From Oreohelix idahoensis (lineage: Eukaryota; Mollusca; Gastropoda; Stylommatophora; Oreohelicidae): a DNA stretch of 64,000 nt. The stretch lies in contig JAMPIV010019840.1 in NCBI GenBank assembly GCA_024509875.1, forward strand, positions 248,001 to 312,000. Reading direction: 5' to 3'. Below are positions 57,731-64,000 of this stretch, piece by piece. Each line of letters starts with the position of its first letter. The first letter of the stretch is position 1. Made by a program: the position numbers and the translations under genes. The notes under the pieces were generated by a model that was not told the origin of the DNA, did not search any database, and saw nothing but the letters and a program-made list of their open reading frames with translations.

Positions 57731-59165
57731 AAGAAGGCAGCTTCCAGCTACATACCAATCAGCATTACAAGCTGGCTCTGCAAAACAATAGAACGAATCA
57801 TCAACCTCAGCCTGCAGTGGTACCTTGAAAGCGAAAACCTTTGTTTACCACAGCAGGCGGGCTTTAGGCAGTGTTACTCTATCACAGATCAGGAAATTTA
57901 CCTTTCCCAAGAGATTGAAGATGCGTTCCAAGATAAGAAACTGGTACTAACAGCATGGATAGATCTAAGGAAAGCATTTGACAAAGTTTGGAAAGAAGGG
58001 CGCTTGAAGAAACTGAGAAATTGCAGAGTGAATGGTAGGATGTTCAAATGGATGGAAACATACTTCCATAACAGAAGAGCCCGAGTACAACTAGATGGCC
58101 TAAAGAGTAAGACAATTCTACTGCGTCATGGTGTCCCTCAGGGAGGATTTCTGTCTCCTACACTTTTCTTAGTCTTCGTCAACGACCTGGTTGCTAACTA
58201 CCACATGGAATGAGCGTAGCAATGTAAGCTGATGACCTGGTAATATAGTGCACAGATGAACATGCAACAGTGGCCATTAAACTGCTACAAAGAGCTATAG
58301 ATGCCTTAACTTCATGGGCAAATAAATGGTGTGTCAGCATCAATACAGATAAGAGCAGCACTACGCTCTTCACCCTCTCTCCGAAACAAAAAGCTGGTAT
58401 CATCAAGATGAATGGAGAGCTCCTGAGAGAAGATAAACAAACCATCAATCTCGGAGTTACATTCGATGATAGGCTGACATGGAAGCAACACATCAACAAG
58501 GCAGCAACAAACGACAGGTGAACGTTAGCTATCCCGAGGAAGCTAAGTGGAACCACATGGGGAGCTAGCAGGAAAATACTTAGTACAATTTACTAGCATG
58601 GCATACGACCACACCTGGAATATGGGTCAGCTGCTTGGCGTCCAGCATAAAACACCACATTACAAGAGCTAGATAAGGTGCAAAACCAGGCGCTTAGGGT
58701 CATCACGGGGGCAATGAAATCAACGCCTATAGTGAAGATGGAGAAAATGGGGAGGATACAAGCACTGAGAGAACGCAGAGACACAAAAGTGCTAACACAA
58801 GCAGAAAAGTTCCTCTGTATGCCGAGCCATCCAATGAAGGACAGATTCCAAAACCTAGCAATGGGGCGACTGAAAAGAAGCAGCTTTATCCACCAGGCCA
58901 AACGATTACGTAGACAAACCTCAGACCTGCCTGAAGTTAACAGCCCACTAAAGTCTGTGCCAGAACAAACCCCTGGGAGAGAGGAGCATGGGCTACCAGT
59001 ACACATCCACACAAAAGTGAAAGGAATACTTGACAAGGATGAACAAAACATCGTGCAATGTAGGACAGTCACTCTCAGTTTCCTGGATGATGAATACTCA
59101 CATGACCTCTGGGTTCGAGAATACACGGATGGGTCAACACAAAATGCAGTAAAGAAGCACCAAAC
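57731..59165 (+). pseudogene. Decayed LINE (H): RT and start of RNase H
   Basis: RT motifs: SYIPISITSWLCKTIERI, QQAGFRQCYSITD, WIDLRKAFDKVWK, GVPQGGFLSPTLF, and an ADDLVI box near 58231 with flanking stops. Past the RT: CVSINTDKSSTTLF and LGVTFDDRLTWKQHI. Then 58678-59165 carries NQALRVITGAMKSTPI and an RNase H opening (REYTDGSTQNAV). An RNase H after RT fits the Jockey/I type of LINE. LINE G interrupts the RNase H; it resumes near 61406. Confidence 0.82.
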
Positions 59166-61405
59166 ACGGCGCATAAGGCTGAAACCAGTGCTCTCCAGGT
59201 TGTTCGTTGTGAAGCCACTCCTCTTAGCTCTTGCACATTATTTAGGCCCAACGTTCTTCCTTCTCTTATTATTGTTCTTCTGAGTGTTTCTTTTGGTCTT
59301 CCTTTTTTCCGCTTACCCTCAGGAACCCAAGTGAGCGCCTGTAGTGGTATTCTGTTGTTTTGCATTCGTAGGACATGACCGATATATGACCATCGTCTTT
59401 TTCTTATATAGTCGGAGACATATTTCTGCCTAGAGTCTTCTCTTATTTGTCGATTAGTCTTGAATTCTTTCCAACTGATGTTCATGAGTTTTCTAAAACA
59501 TTTGTTCTCGAATGTATTCAGCTTGTTCTCCAATGATTTTGTTATTTTCCAACTCTCACAGCCGTATGTTAACACTGAGATAACATTTGAATTAAACAGA
59601 AGAAGCTTGGTATGTATATTCAATGATCGTAATTTCCAAATGTTAGATAATCTATTGAAGGCGCTAGCTGCCAAAGCAATTCTAGTATGGATTTCTCTTG
59701 TTGTGTCACCATCCTGAGTCATTTTACTGCCTAAATAATTGAAACTTTCAACTTTCTGTAGTTTTTTCCCCGTTCAAGATGATATCAAAGGTCTCGTTAG
59801 AAAAGTTCATAGCTTTAGTTTTAGAGGCATTTATTTGGAGACCTATTTTAACCGAGAGATGACACAAATTATTTATTGCTTCTTGGGATTGTCTTGTTGT
59901 TGAACTTAAGAATGCTACATCATCTGCGAAATCCAGGTCCCCCAGGAATTTTCCATTTGTCCATTTTATACCCAATTGTTCATTGTGGGTATAGTTTCTC
60001 ATAACCCAATCAATAGCTATTCCAAAAAGTAGTGGTGACATAATACAGCCTTGTTTCACCCCTGTTTCTACTGTAAACCATTCTGTATTCCCTTTATTTG
60101 TTCTAACACAACATCTTGCATTGTCATATAGCGCTTTGATTATATTCACATATTTTGTTGGAAAACCATAGATTGTAAGTATCTTCCACAATGATGGGCG
60201 GTGTAGACTATCAAAGGCTTTTTGAAAATCGACGAAGGTGATAATAAGTGGCGATTGCCTTTCCACTGATTCTTCTATAATTGTTCTTAGTGTGAATATT
60301 TGATCAATACATGATCGTTTCGGCCTGAAACCCGCTTGTTCTTCTCTGATCTTTTCGTCAGCATGCAATTTAAGTCTTTCTAACATCATGCAACATAATA
60401 ATTTTCCAGGTACTGATAATAGAGATATACCACGCCAGTTATTACAGTCTGATAGATCACCTTTCTTCGGTAACTTTACAATAATACTGTCTTTCCATCG
60501 TTGTGGTGGTTGTTCTTCTCTCCATACTTCATTTATAATATCTAAAATTCTCAAGAGGTTGTTGTCATTAACTGCTTTAATCATTTCCCCTGAAATTTCG
60601 TCAACTCCAGCAGCTTTAAAATTTTTTTAATCTTTTAACGGCTTGTTTGATCTCGTCTAGCGTGAATTCATCGCAAGTTATTGGCAAGGTGGTTGTGGGT
60701 GTTTCATTATTAAAATCAGGTGTTACTGTTGGTGGTGGTCTGTTTAGCACCTCCATGAAGTGCTCAGCCCATCTCTTCATTTGTTCTTTTTCTGTTGGTA
60801 TTGAATTCCCTAATTTACCTTTAACAGGTGTTTCCATAGCAGTAGGCTGGTGACATAGTTGTTTTGTAATTTGATAAAGGCACCTACTATTACCAGTTCT
60901 TGCAGCATTTTCAGCTTCTACGGCCAGTTCATTGATGAAATGTCTTTTATCTCTTCGAGTTTTTGTCTTCACTTCTTTATTTAACAAGTTATAAGTTAGT
61001 TTGCAAGATTCAACTGCATTATGTGTACTTGCCGCTAGTAGTTTAAGTTTTGCTGTTTTCCTTTCTTGTATTTTATCCCAAGTATCTTCTCTCATCCATT
61101 TTTTCTTTTTATGTACTAGGTATCCGGTGGTCGCTACTGCTGCTTCTGTCATTGTTGTTCCCATTTAGTATCGATTGTCTTGGTGGTGATATCGTTGTCA
61201 ATTTTGCCTAAAGCATCGAAATAGTTGTTCATTTTGACATTATATTCCTCCTTTATATCATTTGATTGCAGTCTGTGTACATCTATTCTTCTATTTTTAT
61301 TCTGTTGGTATAACTTCTTCAGTTTAATTCTCAGTTTAGCTATGCAGAGGTTATGATCACTTCCGATCTCTGCACCTCTGTATGCTCTGACGTCTGAGGG
61401 TAAGA
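59166..61405 (-). mobile_element. LINE G, 5'-truncated, inside LINE H
   Basis: On the minus strand: end of an APE endonuclease (AEIGSDHNLCIAKLRI, near 61340-61380), a linker (WAEHFMEVLNRPPPT), RT (KKGDLSDCNNWRGISLL, QAGFRPKRSCIDQ, TFVDFQKAFDSLH, GVKQGCIMSPLLF, DFADDVAFLS), and a C-terminal zone (LTYGCESWKITKSLENKL, SYIGHVLRMQNNRIPLQAL, GKRKKGRPKETLRR). Three frames (60616-61164, 59748-60584, 59075-59722) follow one another with two breaks. The 3' junction is near 59166 and the 5' junction near 61405; no target duplication was found. APE-type; clade not assigned. Confidence 0.85.
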
Positions 61406-61545
61406 GTACCAACGGGGAAATCCTGTAACAACTATGATGCAGAAATTGAGGCAATCAAGGTGGCAACCAAGAAACTATTGAACACTAATCTCCGTCCACA
61501 GCCTGTGGTATTCCTGACATATGCAAGATCAGCACTCCAAGTCAT
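61406..61545 (+). pseudogene. Continuation of LINE H RNase H
   Basis: RVPTGKSCNNYDAEIEAIKV and VVFLTYARSALQVM match the middle of a LINE RNase H, where relatives have a D in place of Y-A before RSAL. This picks up after the insertion of LINE G. Confidence 0.7.
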
Positions 61546-61890
61546 GTAGCATGTCCCTTGCAGAACGTCGCTCTCATCACCTGAAAGACTCTCGATCTCT
61601 GGCTAGCCATCCTGCCTCCTCCATTGTCATGTTCAAGGTGTCTTCAATGTCCTGTGTCCACCGTCGTCTTGGTCGGCCCTGCCTTGCCTTCCAGGTACCA
61701 TACCCTCCATCAATGCTCTCTCCAAGCCACTATGACGTTTAATGTGGCCAAAATATTTCAGTTTCCGGGACATGATATTGTTTATGAGCCAGTTTTCCTC
61801 GATGTTCAGGTCGTGTAGGATGTCTATATATTTTTTCTTCTTGGTCCAAGATATTCTGAGAATTTTTCTGTAACACTTTGCTTCCATTTT
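61546..61890 (-). mobile_element. 5'-truncated LINE tail
   Basis: The minus strand reads CYRKILRISWTKKKKYI, then KLKYFGHIKRHSGLERALM, then a broken GRPRR-type end. It is close to the insert at 39734-40018. The 3' end lies near 61546 (ATG-type tail, short). Confidence 0.75.
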
Positions 61891-62977
61891 TTTTCTTTAA
61901 TGTTTGAGTCCGTCTCACTCAAAATAGTAACTCGCGCCAGAAAAAAGTGCGCAACGCAAGGTGTGCAACTTGCGCGGCGTGAGTGTTATATAAAACAAAT
62001 ACTTTGGTTTTTTTTTTTTTTTATTCTTTCACGAAATTAGTAACGCTCAGCAAAGAAAAGTGCGTAAAAATTGGTGTGTATGAGCCAATAACGTACAAAC
62101 TTGAAAGTTTTTGTTAAAACCACTTATTATCAGGGAACACTCTTTGAAAACAATCTAAGAACTTTCATATGAAATGTTGTCATCAATGAACTTTTAAATT
62201 GAATCTAAAATAACATAATTCTCACCGCGTGTACGTTGGTCACAGCTGAGGAATGCAACCGTGTTGAAAAATTGTATTGTTTCCATTATATGTCGGCGTC
62301 ACTGACCCAACAATGGGAAGGAATACCTGAAAACATGGCATAAGCAAATGTCAAATAGTAACCTGCTGCAGGCGGTTTGGTAGCAGATCTCTTTGTGTAG
62401 ATTTTTAACAATGCTATAAGCGCCGTACAGTTCAGAAAGCAATGACAAACTACTGAATGAAAAAAATTGCCTAGAAAAATCGCACAAACAGCCAATAAAA
62501 GCTGGGGTTGATTGCCACGTCCTGTAAAGGATAAGCAACTAACTTTTTTCCATTATATATACTCTCCCGAAAATAGTTACAATCAACAAAGAAAAGCGTT
62601 CAAATGACGGTGTTCATGAACAGTTTGATTACGCTGTCTAATGGAAAGAAACCAAAAACACTTTAAGAATGTACTTCTATCTGCTCATCCAGGAACGTAA
62701 ACAGCACACTATAATTAAAAACCCGTCAAATTTGACGGGTTTTTGCTAGTAACGGTATATTTCAGGCACTCGTGGGAAATAAAGAAGTAGAAAACTAGAC
62801 AACAGAAAAAAAAATGACAAGCGAGTCGAGTTTATCAACTAGTGTTTTATATGCCGCTACGTCAGTCTGCACATGCCTATCGTCACGTGTCAATGTGCTG
62901 TTGACTGCAGCACCATATACAGTTGTGTTTTTTTTCTTTTTATTATAATGCCCTTAATAAAATAAAGAATACTTTAG
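61891..62977. other. Unassigned DNA
   Basis: No gene seen. A loosely repeated block (AGTAAC...CAGAAAAAAGTGCG at about 61928; AGTAACGCTCAGCAAAGAAAAGTGCG at about 62038; AGTTACAATCAACAAAGAAAAGCG at about 62574) occurs three times. Confidence 0.4.
62717..62744. repeat. Perfect 28-bp palindrome
   Basis: AAAAACCCGTCAAA (62717-62730) is followed with no spacer by its exact reverse complement (62731-62744). TTAA overlaps the left edge (62715-62718). It could be the joined end of a palindromic MITE or a transposon terminus; nothing nearby settles this. Confidence 0.8.
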
Positions 62978-63150
62978 ATGGAGACACTGACAGACAAAAA
63001 GAGGCTTGTTATTACATTACAACAAAAAATCGATGTAATTGAAACGTGGTCATAGTAACTCATAAAAAAATAGGACGAGAAGTCGGAAAGTCTGAATCTA
63101 CGGTACGTAATATTATAATACACGCAGACGAAATATCAGCTTTTGTATGA
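62978..63150 (+). pseudogene. Pogo/Tigger-like transposase N-terminus, fossil
   Basis: The frame from ATG 62978 gives DKKRLVITLQQKIDVIETW and then stops. After a one-base shift it continues IGREVGKSESTVRNIIIHAD. This spacing matches the CENP-B/Tigger N-terminal helix-turn-helix. The rest of a transposase is absent. Confidence 0.55.
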
Positions 63151-63267
63151 AGATTTAAAGAAAGAAAAGTCAGTCTTTGCTGCTAAAATATTTTAAAAGA
63201 CAATAATAACGTCAGGTTTAGTAATTTGTTAATTTATTAAATTTTGCTTTATATAACTACTCTTTTA

Positions 63268-63542
63268 GGAGCCGAGGTAGCATAGTGGTTAGTGCACTGG
63301 CTTCCTAGCTCAGTGGTCTATGGTTCGATCCCCAGATGAGGTGGGATTTTTTTTAGGTCGCAAACGCTCCTAGGTGGACCCAGCCCCAACTGGGTACCAG
63401 AGCAACTCTGGGAAGGTTAAGGCGGCCGGCGTGATGTTTACAACATCACCCCTAGTGTGTCGATGGTCAAGAAAATATGGGCCTAATACCATATTCCCAA
63501 TATGCCTCAATGGGTGTGTTATGGGATCCTTTTTCCTTTACC
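63268..63542 (+). mobile_element. tRNA-derived SINE
   Basis: The tRNA-like head GCCGAGGTAGCATAGTGGTTAG (63271 on) carries an A box (TAGCATAGTGG). The B box GGTTCGATCCC is at 63322-63332. The body contains ACTGGGTACCAGAGCAACTC and GGGAAGGTTAAGGCGGCCGG, a conserved-core-like domain. Near-perfect 14-bp duplications (TAACTACTCTTTTA at 63254-63267; TAACTACTATTTTA at 63543-63556) bound it. It would be transcribed by RNA polymerase III and moved by a LINE. Confidence 0.85.
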
Positions 63543-63556
63543 TAACTACTATTTTA

Positions 63557-64000
63557 CTTTGTTTGTTATACACTGAATAAGAAATATATGTTTTCTTTAA
63601 TCCTTTGCTGTTATATTACCTTAATAAATAGATTTAAAATTTTTAAAAAACTTATGTTTAAAAATCTTCATTGCATATTTTCATTGTGCTGGAATCAATT
63701 ATCATATGTTACATATACTTATAACTTCGAATAGTGCGAATTCGAATTATTGACCGACTTTCATGAAGGGCATGATGGCTCTATAACTTCGCGTGTTGAA
63801 TGGGTTAATGGAGAAATTCTGTTTCGTACAAATGGTGTTTGATCGTCTGTTGCTGCCTCCGCCCGGTATCGATTTTGATTACAACCATGGATTCTTTTGA
63901 TACTTCTTTTAAGTAATTGCATTTTAAACGTGCTTTCAAGAAAAGTTCATAAATATTTGAATGACCGTGTTAATATCGTTTCATTTCATATTACCAGTGT
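63557..64000. other. Unassigned AT-rich DNA
   Basis: Nothing recognisable up to the window end. Confidence 0.4.

Noticed and set aside
63268..63345. A functional tRNA gene
   Set aside because: A and B boxes are present but the sequence continues into a SINE body with target duplications, and I could not fold a full cloverleaf.
63374..63580. 68-codon frame
   Set aside because: It falls inside the tRNA SINE and its flank.

Overview
This is a window of animal nuclear DNA made almost entirely of transposable elements. I found no host gene, no rRNA or tRNA gene, and no bacterial-style feature. It is AT-rich and full of microsatellites and homopolymers. A mollusc, perhaps a gastropod, is my best guess. 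That guess rests on the mix present: Gmr1-like Ty3/gypsy elements with coiled-coil Gags, APE-type LINE tails, and a tRNA-derived SINE with a conserved core. It is inference from family style, not proof.

Layout. 1-733 is the start of a minus-strand Ty3/gypsy gag, with its leader and LTR to about 1500 and a small LTR of another lineage at 1501-1774. Element A (1987-11014, minus) is a frame-broken Gmr1-like element. 11015-17863 holds LTR relics and unassigned DNA. Element B (17865-27486, minus) is a full-length Gmr1-like element with one uninterrupted 1618-codon gag-PR-INT-RT-RNaseH frame. Element D (28873-38552, plus) is a second lineage with the same integrase-before-RT order. It has 2.2-2.5 kb LTRs, a tRNA-Pro-like primer site, several stops and a deleted RT core. 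Element E (38947-43491, minus) keeps a gag-protease relic and its 5' LTR. Element C (43738-52081, minus) has 5-bp target duplications, LTRs that I count at about 99% identical outside a TA run, and an open 1017-codon frame ending in an RRM-like domain, with almost no pol. C sits inside a solo LTR of the B family (43499-43737 plus 52082-53173). 53304-57230 is an old Ty3/gypsy relic (F) cut by a LINE tail, a solo LTR and a GAA-tailed SINE-like repeat. 57731-61545 is a decayed LINE (H) with another LINE (G, minus) inside it. 61546-64000 holds a LINE tail, a perfect 28-bp palindrome, a pogo/Tigger-like fossil and a tRNA SINE.

How they fit together. A, B, C and E share LTRs starting TGTT, G-rich polypurine tracts, a primer-site-like TGGTRG(N)CCAGT motif, and a Gag N-terminus beginning MST/MSS followed by a charged coiled coil. 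A, B and E also share a two-hairpin motif in the gag leader. C looks like a non-autonomous derivative that would depend on a relative such as B for protease, integrase and reverse transcriptase. Target duplications give a relative order of insertion at many sites.
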